Source: Beaufortia kweichowensis
Taxonomy: Eukaryota; Chordata; Actinopteri; Cypriniformes; Gastromyzontidae
Length of the DNA stretch: 64,000 bases
Assembly (NCBI GenBank): GCA_019155185.1
Contig: CM032808.1
Location: 9,228,716 to 9,292,715 of the forward strand
Direction: 5' to 3'
The notes under the pieces are model-generated. The model saw only the letters and a list, made by a program, of their open reading frames with translations, was not told the DNA's origin and did no database searches. Below, piece after piece: positions 1-12,570 of the stretch. The first letter of the stretch is position 1. Every line of letters starts with the position of its first letter. The translations under genes and the position numbers were made by a program.

Positions 1-2929
1 CGTGTTAAATATTTACAAATGTTAAAATTAACTTACATTAAAAATCAACTCTTCATCAAAAACAACTCTTTTTAATACAACCATTTTATATAGTATAGAG
101 TACATAGAATGCAATGCAAGTTCATCCTAAGCAACTGCAAATAAATTACTTGAAAATATAAAGTAATGGTAAATTGAATTACCGTTATTAATTACTTAAG
201 TAATCCATTATACCCAACACTGATGGTAAGCGACATAAAAATAAATTTTATTTACCATTCAGTAAAAACAAAGAGTTTGGTTGGGTTTGATAGACACCCA
301 CTAAAAGTGGTGTTTGCACAGGTCACTCTCTTGCTTTTAAAATGGTAAGATGAGTTCAACAAAAAATATAAATAAAAACCGCACAAGAAAGCATCCAGTC
401 TCAGTGACCTCTTATTCATTTCTACATCCCCTGACAGAAGATCCCATGAACAAACTCCATCCTGATTATTTAATAATACCTTACACTCAGTCTTCACAAA
501 GACACATTTACCGTTGACAAGTGGAAGACATTTCAATGCATTCAGAACATCCTTTCAGTAAATCAAGAGATTCATGTGAATTCAAAAGAACCTCATTTCT
601 CTGAAACAACCTCCTCTATAAATATGCAGTAGCGTTGCCATTTACTGAAGCGGCCGTGTTCATAAATATTCAGCAGTGATGCTTCTCTTTCATTTCAGAT
701 GCAAATAGAATGAAGGACAGGACATGGAGAGAGCACCGACCCTCCGAGCCTGATCGAGCCACGCTTATTGTGTTTGTTTTTTAAGGGTTTGTCTGTATTT
801 ACTTTGTAAGTTTTACCCTTTAGGTACTTTATCCTTTGAGAAAACGTTAACAGACTATTTAGTGAGGTCATTATTTAGCTCCACAATCTCAGCTCTAACC
901 TGGCCTAATTTCTGAGCAATAGAGCAGATGGTCACATAATCATGCCCCCTAACAGGAATCCTCTCCATCACGGTCCCAGTATCCCAGTTTGCCGCAGTGA
1001 AGTGTTCATGTGTTATTGGGCATCAGACCCGAGACCTTTCATCCCTCATGATTGACTCTTTAACTGATTTGTTGCTTCCTGATAAAGGCCCAATTTGTTC
1101 TCAAAAGCAAGCCATCCAAAGTGCTGTGGGTTTGAAGGCAGGCTGTGTTTGTAATATGAGTTCTCAACAGCTCAGCGGTGTTCACAGTAGGGGCATCCGT
1201 TGTTTACCAAACATATTTGTTTTTGCTCTCATGGGACTGCTACCTGGTTCTGGTGAAGTTAAATACAGTCACCAGCACGTATTCTCTCACACCTGTTTCT
1301 CTGGAGAGATGCTATAGCAGTTAGAATGGTTTTAAATGAAGGTAAACCCATGGGCTGAAACAATTAACAGCTCACCTTGAATTTTGCTTTTTGTGCTGTG
1401 TGTTTTGGCAATGGAGGAGCAAAACAGCCCTGGCTGGATTATGTGAGAAACAAAGTTGCCGGGAGCTGTCAGGATTCTCCACATCTCCTTCACAGTTGGG
1501 CATCCATCCACACAGCAAGAAAACTTGGGAGATAATTATAAACAACTACAGTTGAACAGGGAATGTGGGGCCCCAAAAGGTGTGAATGGTCCCATGAAAA
1601 CCATGTCGCAAAACACCTGATAGCGAAGCAAGCGCAAATACTTCTGATGAGTAGTTTGTCACCCGCCGACAGAAAAGGGTACAAGGCCCCCATCTAATAA
1701 ACAAATCAGAAATGGAAAAGTTTTGCGTCGCAATCCCCTGCCGAGTTTACCTTTTAACTCGACGCACAAAAAAAGAGGCTGTGTTTCTTGTTTACACTCT
1801 GTTGTTTCAATTTACAAGTCACCCAGGAAGCAAATTGACTGCAAATATTTTTCTCAGAACCGCTATATGTCATTGTAATTTACTAGATTTATTACACTCG
1901 TCTTTCTCTGAAAAGGAAATTTATCATTTGTTACATTTAACGCAGGACGCGAGCGGCAGCCATTTTGTTTTTTTCCAGCTTACGTGGACGTTCATAGATT
2001 TTTAAATCAATTCAACCTTCAAAATACGCCTTTATCTGTCTCTTTCTACCTCCTTTTATTGCAAGGGTTATTTTGCTCAAGGACGAGGCCTCTAATTGTC
2101 TGAATTTATGCGGAAACGACAGAATCAGTGATTCAGAGCTGGAGGAGATGTTTTATTTAAGCTCCTGTGGAGGCATTCGATGTTTAAGCGGCGGCTATTG
2201 TGCAGCCTCATCTCTCTGTTTTTGTATCCTCATTAATTATCTGTGTCAGCCGTAGCCACTCCTGTCAGTCGTGTACGTGTGTGTATGTGTGTGTGTGTGT
2301 GTTTATGAGAGTTGTTCTCTTTCCGACACGAAGAACAAGCCGTTGCCAATTAGTGACTCTAACCCCCCCTCATCCCCCAGGGTGACAGTGTGTTCAACTA
2401 AGAGTATGCTGTCAAATCAACTCATGGGTTGTTAATGTGGTCTTGAGTGTCAGCAGTATGAAAGATGTATATTTAGATACTAGCGGGGTCACTCTACGCT
2501 CCCGGCTAAATCAGGCTATAGCATTTTGGCTGGTTAGAGGTTTGCACTTCAGGGGTCCATATTTTCACCTTAAGTCTCTGACATTTACAATCACATCGTT
2601 GAAATGGTTCGGCTGTTCGGGTTTTGATGACCTTTAAATTATTTTCTATAAAAACTGCTTTATACGGCAGAATGAAATGTGAGACGCGTCGGTTTAAGGT
2701 TATGGTTTTATGTTGTGGTTATTTGTCAAGGCACGCTGTGATAAAGAACGCTTTAGCTTGTCTTGTGTTAATATGCAAAAGATGCGTTATTTCATTTCTT
2801 GTAATGAATAACTATTTCATCCAGGACGGAGAACGCTAGATTGGGTTTAATTTGTGAAGCGAAAGCCTGTTTTTCTGTCAATACCCATATTTGATCTTAA
2901 AAACCCAGTTGTGCAGTCAATACAGTGTA

Positions 2930-3224
2930 CACTGGAAAAATGATTTTCCAATACAAATATTAAAAATACGTATATCAAGATACATTTTCATGATAAGCAA
3001 AAAAACGTTTTGTTATGTAAAAAAACACTTAAATTTAAGTGAGTTTAGTGTAAAACAAGCAAAAATATCTGCCAGTGGGGTAAGAAAAATAAATTTGAAT
3101 TAAGTACTTAAAAAAGAGGTAAAACTTAATTCAAGATTATTTTTCTTTCCCTACTAGCAGATATTTTTGCTTGTTTTACACTAAACATGCATAAATCTCA
3201 TTATTATTTAACATTTTTTCAGTG
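2930..3224. mobile_element. Foldback MITE-like element
   Basis: The ends are near-perfect inverted repeats (CACTGGAAAAATG at 2930 and CATTTTTTCAGTG at 3212). Inside is a large hairpin: 3043-3103 is almost the reverse complement of 3124-3186, including AAGCAAAAATATCTGCCAG against its complement. There is no coding capacity, so it would be a non-autonomous DNA element. I see no clear target-site duplication. The family name is not assigned, but elements of this look are abundant in teleost genomes. Confidence 0.7.
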
Positions 3225-5184
3225 ACTTAATATCATAGGTCATTTTGCTTATTAAGAAACTGTGTTCTTGTTTCAAGCAAAAGAATAGAAACTGATAAGA
3301 ATGTGATACTTTTAATGTAATCTGTTTGTTAGCTTTAATTTTAGATATAACAACAAATCAAAGATGTTAATAAATGTCTTTAACTGAATTCATTAAGGTT
3401 TGCCTTGTGAGAACATATTTTTTATTGGCTAAACATGATTCTGCAGACTGCATCCTAATACAGTTCATACGTCCTCGATAAAACATTGTCCTCTCTCAAA
3501 ATGGCTGCCTGTATCTGCTTTGCATGGGTATCAGCAAGATGAGCTAGATATGAACGTATCTCATCTCTCCTGGCCGAGTGTGTGTGTGTGTATGTGTGTG
3601 TCTGGTCTGTTTTTTCCTGCTAGCTCTCTCCTGTCAGACTGTTCCAGCCAGCCTCTGCCCGCCTCTGTCTTATTTAACTCTGCCCTCTCTCCACCCTGGG
3701 AGATGGGAATCAAAGTGACCGGACACACGCAACCATCTGCCCCAGTTCCATGGCAACGAGCTGCCCTCCCAGACAGAGAGAGAGGCTTTTTGTCTTGCTG
3801 CTTGTGAGTTTGTCTGAACACAGCTCCCTAATAAAGGCATAGCAGACCCTAGACCTTTAGCTATCTCCCCAGCTGTCCAATCACACACTGTCACCTTTTC
3901 ACATATATTCTTTGCAGTGATGGTCAGAGGCCTCAAAAAGCGCATGTCATATCTTGTACATCGCCTAGGGCGCAATGGTACTGCCCCTCGGTGTTACCTC
4001 GGTGGTTGCTTTTTATTTTTCATAGGTCAGAAATGGACCGCTGACATTCCTTTAGGGGGAGCAGTCGAGCTCTTCTGAAGCCTTGCTTGTTTTTTTTACT
4101 TTAGCTGGCTCATGCCCGGCTGATCTGGATTCATAGTAATTGAGAGCAGGGAGGGATAGAAAATCGATTGGGAGCTTGGCAGTTCTTTAATGGCAACTCT
4201 TTTTACCTGTTATCAAGTGAGATGGGCTGCAGGGGCCCCTGACAATGACACGCTGCCCTCTTAGCGGCAGTCTGACTGATTAGGAGAGACAACGACGTGT
4301 CAAAGAGAGAGAGAGAAGCTGAAAATCACAAAGCCTGCAGGCTTCTCTCTGATCATCTAGAGGAGGCTCAATTGGAGCCCGGGGGTCCGGGGGCCCCGTC
4401 AAACTCACCGCACGTGTGAACGGGATAAAGAGGGAGGCTCTACAAGCGAGAAATTGCTTTCTCCAATAGAGTTTACAGTCTGTAGCTTTTGGATGTGCTT
4501 CCTAAACCACTCGGGAATTGTAAGGGACGTGAGATGCATATGCAGAGGAAGATCGCTTCACTTGAACATGCGCTGGCGAATTCATTCAGTAAAAATGGCT
4601 TGGTTTGTGGCTCCATCTGGTGGCTGAAGTAAATGTCACCCAGTCTGTGAAAACCCAGCTGAAGCCCTTTTTGTGATGTATTGTTTTCTACATAAAAGAA
4701 TATTTTTATTGTAAAGATACATCCTGAATGATGTAAAGAACATTCTGTGAAAATTTAATTTTGAGTCTATTGACTGGCCAGCTAAATTAATAAAACATTG
4801 TGTCAATAAAATAATTAATTTAAGTATTATAAATTAAAAAGTGGTTTATCGTGAAATCCATCATTTCACAGATGGGGTCACAAATTTTCACTGTATTGTA
4901 CATAGGCTAATAAGTAGCTCTCTTTAAAATTGTGACAATAATCACAATGTGTGTTTTACATCTGCCGTGACTTGTTTATTGGTGTCAGGTCTCTCAGTTG
5001 GGGTCATTGAACACATTGGCCTGATTCATAACCTGTCCTTGACCACAAGATATGAAAATGTGTTTGTGATGTGTGAGAATGTATGATAGAGTGATTGAGT
5101 CAGTGCATCATTTCCTCCACTGTTCTCTATGGACCCCACCCCCCTTTTTTCTCAGTCATATTTCTGCTTCTTTTGTCACTGTTT

Positions 5185-5304
<120 letters not shown>

Positions 5305-5344
5305 TCTGGCCCCTGTGTTAACCGCTGTGTGGGACATGTTGTAG

Positions 5345-5467
5345 GTAAAGGTCCAGAGACCATATTTGCGGGGCAGAATTTGAACGACAACGAATGGCAC
5401 ACAGTTCGTGTGGTCAGAAGAGGCAAAAGCCTGAAGCTAATGGTGGATGATCTGCAGCCCTCCGAAG
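5345..5467 (+). CDS. nrxn1: nrxn1 alpha exon: N-terminal half of LNS4
   Basis: This 123-nt internal exon encodes the LNS4 stretch KGPETIFAGQNLNDNEWHT, then VRVVRRGKSLKL and a VDD turn. It corresponds to mammalian KGPETLFAGYNLNDNEWHT. The NDNEWHTV strand is the usual core of a laminin-neurexin-sex-hormone-globulin fold. The acceptor is TTGTAG and the donor is GAAG|GTACTC; entry and exit are both phase 1 (split Gly codon). In mammals this is the exon just after splice site 3. The exon opens with GTAAAG, which itself looks like a 5' splice site, and a pure CT tract lies immediately upstream. Used only in alpha transcripts. Confidence 0.93.
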
Positions 5468-6353
5468 GTACTCGCACGCTCTCAGTATCCAGCACACAAA
5501 CACTCACACACAGCGAAGTATTAAACAGACAAGGCAATACTTTCCCGCAGTGCCATTATTTTTAGCTTCTCGCTGGCGTGTATTCAACACTTTGAAATTG
5601 ACTTGGTATTTCTCTTAATGCTCGTGCATTCTGAGGCAAGACCGCTGTGGGAATACATTATACTCACATAACCTTACTGATTTTAAAGTGAGAAAACCTC
5701 CTCATGGGAAGCTTTAAAAGAGTTTTTTTTAAATATTTACGGACTTCTTCTCTCCCACTGGATCTCACAAAGATCAAGCTGGCGCTTTTTCTACATATTC
5801 TCTGAAATACTTCCAACATGTACAAAATAGAGCATGAACTCTTGAGGTTCGGTATTTTCTAGTTGTGTAACGTTTATAAAAAGCGTTTTATTTGCTTTTA
5901 TTTATTAAGTGGCTGGCTGTGTCTAAAATCTGAAAAGTGCCTTTTTGACACTATGCAAAGATAGAAGATAAACGTAATGTTTTCGTAACATACTGTCTAT
6001 TTCATTTCTTTATTTCTTGAAGGCAACATATTGTAGATATATCCCTGTATGCCTTTGATATACCACAATCCTTTGTGTGTATATAGTTCTGTGATTGCTG
6101 AATGCAATTCAATTTTATTGAGAAACGAGCGTCACAGTCATTAAATATTTGCACAGTTACATAAAGCTCACTTTGAATTTGTTCTAGGCCGCTAGAAGGC
6201 CGCCTGAAAGCATGTGGTATATAAAAACACATTTATATATAAAAAATCTTTACAAAAAACTGTCCTTCAGTTTCGGACACAGCCACTGTGTCATAACACA
6301 AGCGCTCTGCACCTCCTACATTAAACCTCTCTTCGATTATTTTCCCCGGTAAG
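5468..6353 (+). other. nrxn1: Intron between the LNS4 exons
   Basis: AT-rich intron of 886 nt with donor GTACTC and acceptor CCGGTAAG. No repeat or regulatory element of note is visible. Confidence 0.85.
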
Positions 6354-6735
6354 GTCAAATCACTGGAGACCACACGCAGCTGGAATTCCACAATGTGGAA
6401 ACGGGCATCGTTACAGAAAAGCGTTACATGCCCGCCGTGCCCTCCAACTTCATCGGACACCTGCAGGGCTTGTCCTTCAATGGCATGTCCTATATTGACC
6501 TGTGCAAGAATGGAGACATCGACTACTGCGAATTGAACGCCATGATCGGCTACAGGAGCATCGTGGCAGATCCAGTGACATTCAAGTCGCGTTCTAGCTA
6601 CGTGACCCTGCCCACCCTGCAGGCCTACTACTCCATGCACCTGTTTTTCCAGTTTAAAACCACCTCGCCAGATGGTCTCATCCTGTACAACCGAGGAGAT
6701 GGAAATGACTTCATAGTGGTAGAGCTGGTGAAAGG
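6354..6735 (+). CDS. nrxn1: nrxn1 alpha exon: end of LNS4 and start of LNS5
   Basis: 382-nt exon. It encodes GDHTQLEFHNVETGIVTEKR (the LNS4 end), then the conserved NFIGHLQGLSFNGMSYIDLC and KNGDIDYCELNA segments with the two LNS4 cysteines. LNS5 then begins with ADPVTFKSRSSYVTL, LQAYYSMHLFFQFKTTSPDG and GDGNDFIVVELVKG. It enters in phase 1 (G|GT CAA) and leaves in phase 2 (AAAGG|GTGAGT). Length and content match the large LNS4/LNS5 exon of mammalian NRXN1. Open frames on the opposite strand here are shadows of this exon. Confidence 0.96.
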
Positions 6736-6822
6736 GTGAGTTGATTTGAGAGCAGAAAAACACACACTGTAAATATGTTTAGATGATAATAAACATTATT
6801 ACACATTACTGTGTCCGTGCAG

Positions 6823-7013
6823 GTACCTCCATTATGTGTCAGACCTGGGCAATGGAGCTCATCTCATCAAAGGAAACTCCAACACACCTCTGAATGACAA
6901 CCACTGGCACAATGTGATGATCTCACGAGACACAAACAACCTCCACACTGTCAAGATTGACACCAAAATCACCACACAGACTACCATGGGAGCCAAGAAT
7001 CTGGATCTGAAAG
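6823..7013 (+). CDS. nrxn1: nrxn1 alpha exon: middle of LNS5
   Basis: 191-nt exon separated from the previous one by an intron of only 87 nt. It encodes YLHYVSDLGNGAHLIKG, then PLNDNHWHNVMISRDTNNLH and the strand TVKIDTKITTQ, ending NLDLK. The NDNxWHNV motif and the DLGNG turn are typical LNS core elements. The acceptor is GTGCAG, and the first base completes a Gly codon (phase 2). The donor is AAAG|GTACTT (phase 1). Close to NRXN1 and clearly further from NRXN2, which reads NVVVSRD and TLKIDS here. Confidence 0.96.
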
Positions 7014-7696
7014 GTACTTATGATATTGTCACAATGAATGTTTTATTGTTTAATTGTATGTTATATTTTTCTTTATGATTTTAAAATGATCTTTTAAGGT
7101 AAACTAGACACAACTGATTTATTACACAGCATTCTTGAATAATTGATTTTGATTGGTCAGTTGTGACATTCCAAGGCATGTTATTTCGCGATAACAACCA
7201 CTCAAAACTAATAACACATCCAGGTACTGCCAGTCAACTTGACCTTCAAAATAATTTGTTTATGAATAAATTAGATAGAAATATGCCCAAGATAGTCGAT
7301 AGGAAACGATTTTTATATCAATCATTAATGAATAAATAACAAATCTGAGATTCTAGAGAAACTACAATCATTCACACTTTGCTAAATGGCCATTCTGTTT
7401 GCTTATTGCAATAAAGAATTGGGCCAGCAGGGGGCAGTGGTGTACTTGGATGTTGGCATTTACACACTGCCACCTGATTTGGGTGACCAGACATCCGTTT
7501 TACAGGCATGCCACCTGGGACAAACCTTGTACATTAAAAATATGTAAATATGTCCCACTGACCTTTAGCAAATATGGAAATGCTTTTTCGAATCTTAAAG
7601 AACATCTGTCAACTAATGAGCTAAAAATGTTTCTGGTTGCCAGCAGCAATAAACAAACAAAACGTTGGTATTTAACAATATTTTTTCTCTCTGCAG
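7014..7696 (+). other. nrxn1: Intron with a CTCF-type motif
   Basis: 683-nt intron. 7424-7440 reads CCAGCAGGGGGCAGTGG, a full match to the CTCF core in plus orientation. 7125-7220, with GATTGGTCAGTTGTGAC and TTATTTCGCGATAACAACC, resembles a dispersed teleost repeat, but I cannot name the family. The acceptor follows a good pyrimidine tract. Confidence 0.6.
7424..7440 (+). promoter_or_regulatory. CTCF-like binding motif
   Basis: CCAGCAGGGGGCAGTGG fits the known CTCF core CCASYAGRKGGC with no mismatch and extends through the GCAGTG tail. Occupancy cannot be judged from sequence. Confidence 0.5.
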
Positions 7697-7870
7697 GTGA
7701 TCTGTATGTTGGGGGTGTGGCCAAAGAGATGTACAAGGACCTGCCTAAACTGGTGCACTCTAAAGAAGGCTTCCAGGGCTGCTTGGCATCTGTGGATCTG
7801 AATGGCCGCTTACCAGACCTGCTGTCAGACGCTCTGACCAACGCTGGCCAGGTGGAGAGAGGCTGTGAAG
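7697..7870 (+). CDS. nrxn1: nrxn1 alpha exon: end of LNS5
   Basis: 174-nt exon encoding DLYVGGVAKEMYKDLPKLV, EGFQGCLASVDLNGRLPDLL, then QVERGCEG. The GCLASVDLNGR...RGCEG pair of cysteines forms the conserved C-terminal disulfide of LNS5. The acceptor is CTGCAG and the donor GAAG|GTGAGG; phase 1 to 1. The exon length equals that of the mammalian exon. It leads straight into the EGF-C exon. Confidence 0.96.
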
Positions 7871-10800
7871 GTGAGGAAAACGGTATGATTACGGCTTACC
7901 TGCTGAGCTTACCGTAACCCTGTGTTTTATTACTGCAGCCTCAACCCTTGTTTCATCTAATGCACTCCTGTTAATCTTTTCTGCTTTCTGTTTTCTCCAC
8001 TTTCTGAGTTTTTCATTTTTTTTCATGCTGGGCTATTTTTTTAACCAATTTTATGATCCTGTTTATTTCCACTGTTGGAAAGTTTTAGCATACAGTACTT
8101 GTAGGTTTAAGGGTGTAAACATGACCCTATCAATGTCAAAAACAATTTATTAAAGTTTTAACTTTAATGAAGCTGAATATTTGACTAACAATGGTTGACT
8201 GGCATGCTGCCTGACCGTTGATAGCATTTAATGATATTAATTAATTAGTGTTGCCAAAGTTAATGTGAATGTATGGGGTCATTTTAGTTTTAAGTACTGA
8301 TAAACTTACTTTAGTTATAAACTTTGACATTTTTAAGCAGTTTCCCACTTTGACATTGAACAGCTTCATTCTGTTTGCTTTTTAAACATTAGCCATAACA
8401 GCACCACTGATGTAACTGATAGAGTAAGACCTTCTGAATATAAATGTTTTTTTTTAATTAAGCCCAGATAAAACTAAGCAAAATAAAAAAATAAAGTAAA
8501 AAATAAATGTAAAAATATTAGCAAGTTGGAAGCAGGATACTGACAGTAGGACTTCTATGAGAGGCTAGTGGCAAAAAATGATGGATTCCTATCATATTAT
8601 TTACAGTAGTTGTCTTATCTTTGAAAGCAAACTAATTTCATATATTTAGAAAATAGAAACATTTTAAGTGAAATTTTTAGTAAGTTTGTTAATATTGATT
8701 AATTTATATTCATAAATGTGTGGTAAATTAAGTATGGTAAGTATGCTAAATTATTTAATTCTAGTGACAACCCTTGTAATATTACCTTTATAATATTACC
8801 CTTATAATATAATTAGTATCGTTTCCCTCATTTCCTGTAGTTTTGTTTTTCTCATAGATTACTAGAGCATGTGATAGCTATAGAAGCCTGATTAGAGCCT
8901 TAGCAATATCAGTTCTACCATTATCAGACTTCACAGTTCAGATTTCATAGATCATCATAATTTTCCTTGTCATTTCACAGTCAAAGATTCAAAACACAAT
9001 GAAACATAATAGTGTGCTGAAATTACTTGAATGGTCAATGTAAATTGACAAGCATCAATTACTGTATAGACCAAAATAAGTAAATTAAGTGAAACCATGT
9101 ACAGTAAATGAGACTGATCATGCGTCAGATGTGCGTAAGACACCCACTCAATGTAATGAGATCCACAATAATGCAGCAATATAATAATCCAGACAATTTA
9201 TACAATTACATGTTAGTCACAGATATTCACAGACCCTCAATGTTATAAATGAATAGAAACTTTACATATGAAAAATTGTATGGCAGCTTTTCCCGTTCCA
9301 GTTTATTTTCCTTCTTTTTATCTGTTTCATTATATCATAAACTCCACCTCCCCTTTCTTTCCTCTTCTCTCCTTCTTACATTTTAACAACTTTGTTCTTA
9401 TCACAGACATTCCAGTGCCTTTACTAACATCTTATACATTTTGTTTGTTTTCTTTTCTTTTTGTTTGGCTGACAAAAGTTGCATTGCTGAAAGCTGACTT
9501 GCAAGGTAGATAGACATATGTGTGTTTTAACTGATGCTCCCTTTTCCCCCTCCAATGTGACAGTCTGATGTTATAGATCACATTTGCCCAGCAGTCAGTC
9601 TAGTATCTCCATCACAGTAAATACAAGCGCCCTACATGCACCTTGTATTTACAGCCCCGGGTCTTAAATTGTCTCTGTGTCATAGTTTCCCTCACTTACT
9701 GTATCCGTCACATCGTTTATTGGAGGCATGCATCCCCCGTCCCCTGACAACAACCCCCACCTACTGCATGCAATCTAAACTTCCCCACAAATGCGACAAA
9801 AATAGTCTATAGCTCTTAAAACGGTTTGGAGGGAGTCTCTCGTGTGAATTCAAAACCCTGATTACTTCACTGAGATGTATAACGTTTGGTTTGAAGGAAG
9901 TCTCATCAAGGGACCGAGGCTAGTTTCCCATTTCTCTGCCTGAGCGTTTTAAATCAGCTTCTCTCAGATAGATCAGGTGAGACAGGAAGAACAGATCTCA
10001 TCTGGATCTCTCCTTCTCTCTCTCTTTTTCTCTGCCAGCCTCGCTTCACTTCCGAGTCAAGTGGCCAAGGCACAAATGTGCAACTGATTGGCCAAATGGC
10101 TGAGTGATGGAGAGCAGGGAGCGTTTGAGGGCCAGGGGCCTGTTTTACATGCCGACTGAAGTAATGAGAGAAATGAGAACAGAAGTGTTTTTGCGGGCTG
10201 TAATATGCCTGGCCCGTCGCCCTGCCGGCATGCTTTTGTAGACGGAACACAAAATGAGCTATTCCAGACGGCCCCCATTTATCTTACAGCTCCTTTTCCC
10301 CCGGGAGTGTGCTGCTTTAAACGCACCTCAGCAATACCGGGAGCAGATGTTATTATCACAACGGGGGGCCTGTGTTATTAGTACAGCCAATAGTCTGTGC
10401 ATTAGTGCCAGCGCTACACCTTCACCATTGTTGCCGGTGCGGTGCTTGGATTGTAGGGATGGGCGGATCGATACTTTCGATACTAATGTTGTATTAGGTG
10501 TTTTTTCATTTTGGTATTTATTTAGCATGAAAATGAATGACTTTCATAAGCATTATAATGAAAAAATGCTAATAGTTTTAGCAAATAGGTCGTATTACTT
10601 TTTTCTCATTTGTGCATGGGCAGAAGTCACAGTAAAGGAATGGAAAGAGAAGTTTAGCATTAACGTCCAATAAATAACAGTTAACACATAATCTAATGTA
10701 TGTTTGAAGTTATTTATAGGCTAATAGTGTAGTTTTTGAGGTGTTTAAATAATTGTTTTATAGGTGTATTGTTTATAACAAATAAATACATTTTCCCAAT

Positions 10801-11419
10801 AATCTTATTAAATAGATTTCCAGAGCAATATTACTGATATTGGTCTTGACAGTACTTGATGATATTGAAAAAGTATCACTAAACAGTCGTATCACATGTT
10901 CCTGTTGGATTGCACTATGCAATGAGGTCTCCTGTCTTCATTTAATGTTATAGGTAATGCCACTGTTTTAATTCTAGGTTTTGTGTTAAACTATGATCAT
11001 CATTACAACATTTTTAACAGCACTTATTATGCTTTATGTAAACACACTGGAATTGCAAAGATTTAAAGGGTACTTTTTCTTTCCATGTGGTTTTCATTTT
11101 TATTTGTAATGTTAAATTAAATTGAAGCCTAACCTATTAGTGCTTTTTGCATATCTTCCTATATCATTTTCTTTGCCCACTTTAAAACCCTTTGTCCGAG
11201 ATAAAACTAGAAAATTTCCTTCTTATTGATAGCTGGTTTCATCTATGTGAGAAGTGAGCAGATGGGACGGTTCTATGTGACTGTTTCTGCTGCAATAAAA
11301 GCTATTTCACTAGCCTGGAAGTCTTAAATGTCACGAGGGCCCTTTGAATTTATATACCCATCTCTTTTTTCCTCTGTGTTTTTCCTTCTCTGTCTCCACT
11401 CTATCATCTGTCTTCTCAG
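7871..11419 (+). other. nrxn1: Intron between LNS5 and EGF-C
   Basis: 3.5 kb and AT-rich up to about 9500. 8774-8812 has short repeats of a TAATATTACC(C/T)TTATA unit. 9750-10450 is more GC-rich and repeat-poor, a possible conserved or regulatory segment. No coding exon was recognised on either strand. Confidence 0.6.
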
Positions 11420-11539
11420 GACCCAGCACCACCTGTCAGGAGGACTCCTGCTCCAATCAGGGCGTGTGTCTGCAGCAGTGGGAGGGGTTTAGTTGCGACT
11501 GCAGCATGACATCATTTGGAGGGCCACTATGCAACGACC
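11420..11539 (+). CDS. nrxn1: nrxn1 alpha exon: third EGF repeat (EGF-C)
   Basis: 120-nt exon encoding a complete EGF module: PSTTCQEDSCSNQGVCLQQW, then EGFSCDCSMTSFGGPLCND. The six cysteines (TTC, DSC, GVC, FSC, DC, LC) are all present with EGF spacing. NRXN1-type QEDSCSNQ is seen, not NRXN2-type TEESCANQ. The acceptor is TCTCAG and the donor GACC|GTGAGT; phase 1 to 1. Splicing to 26894 rebuilds NDP|GTTYIF, the normal alpha junction. It is the last exon used only by alpha transcripts. The beta promoter lies in the intron that follows. Confidence 0.96.
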
Positions 11540-12557
11540 GTGAGTCTGTCACCTCTTTTGCTTCCCATGTACCATAGAAAGACCCAACGCAATGATTTAG
11601 AAAATTACTAGAGCCATTTTATTCTAGTGCTTTTATATAAATATATTACTATGTATGCACTATATTTATTTTATTAATATAAAAGCAGTAGCATTAAATC
11701 TAGTTTAGGCATTTTCTGAATCATTGCATTTTGTGTGACTGTTATTTTTAACAAAATGGTTAAAACTGACAGTCAAAAATGAAAATGAAACATACACACA
11801 TACATATTTAAACGCAAAAAATAATTAATGATACTGTGAGATCAGAATGACTATGATTTTACTGATGTATCATATGTCACATATCACTTTAAATAAAATA
11901 GAATCTCAGTGGATATACTGGAAATAAAATAGTAGTATACATACACTGCTTACTGTCTACTATATTTTAGAAGTATTATGCAGTGAAACTGTATGTATTG
12001 TGCAGTGATATTTCTAAAAACACTAGTATGCTACACTGTTCTCACATGACCTGTAATTAAGCAAATGCATCCAGTTTTCATTTCGTTTCTAATATGAATT
12101 CATGTAAAAGTGTCATGGTTAAAAGAGTTTGCAAAATAAATAAACAAACCTAAATTCCTTCATTAAAAATACATTTGCTTTCCTTGTAATGTCAGATGCT
12201 GCAGCCAAAAAGTTTAATGTAAATAAAAAATCTTTATTGAAATGTCCCTATAAAGATTTTAATAACAACTCCAGAGAAATGTAAGCTAGTGTGACAAATG
12301 AACCAGGCATAATTTAAGCATCTGTTCTTTATTTGATCAATAAATTATTATTTATATGAAAACTGGATGCCAGTGATTTAATGTGACAAGATCATATGTA
12401 GCATAATACTGTTAAATAGAATTATGATGCACTAATACCTGCTGTAAAGTGTTGTTGTCAGTATACAGATTGTACTGTGCAGTATTTAGAAAGTATTACA
12501 TTTTGAACAGAGCCATATTGTGGTATAAAATACAACACGTTGTACTTTTCTGCTACA

Positions 12558-12570
12558 CCACTAGAGGGCG
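12558..12570 (+). promoter_or_regulatory. CTCF-like binding motif
   Basis: CCACTAGAGGGCG matches the CTCF core CCASYAGRKGGC in plus orientation, the same orientation as the motif at 7424. Confidence 0.4.

Noticed and set aside
3440..3475. CTGCAG followed by ACTGCATCCTAATACAG as a possible SS3 microexon
   Set aside because: It resembles the DCIRI coding words, but the stretch is followed by TTCATA, not GT, and the phase does not fit.
6233..6763. Minus-strand frame of 176 codons
   Set aside because: It is the antisense shadow of the conserved LNS4/LNS5 exon at 6354-6735 and has no family resemblance.
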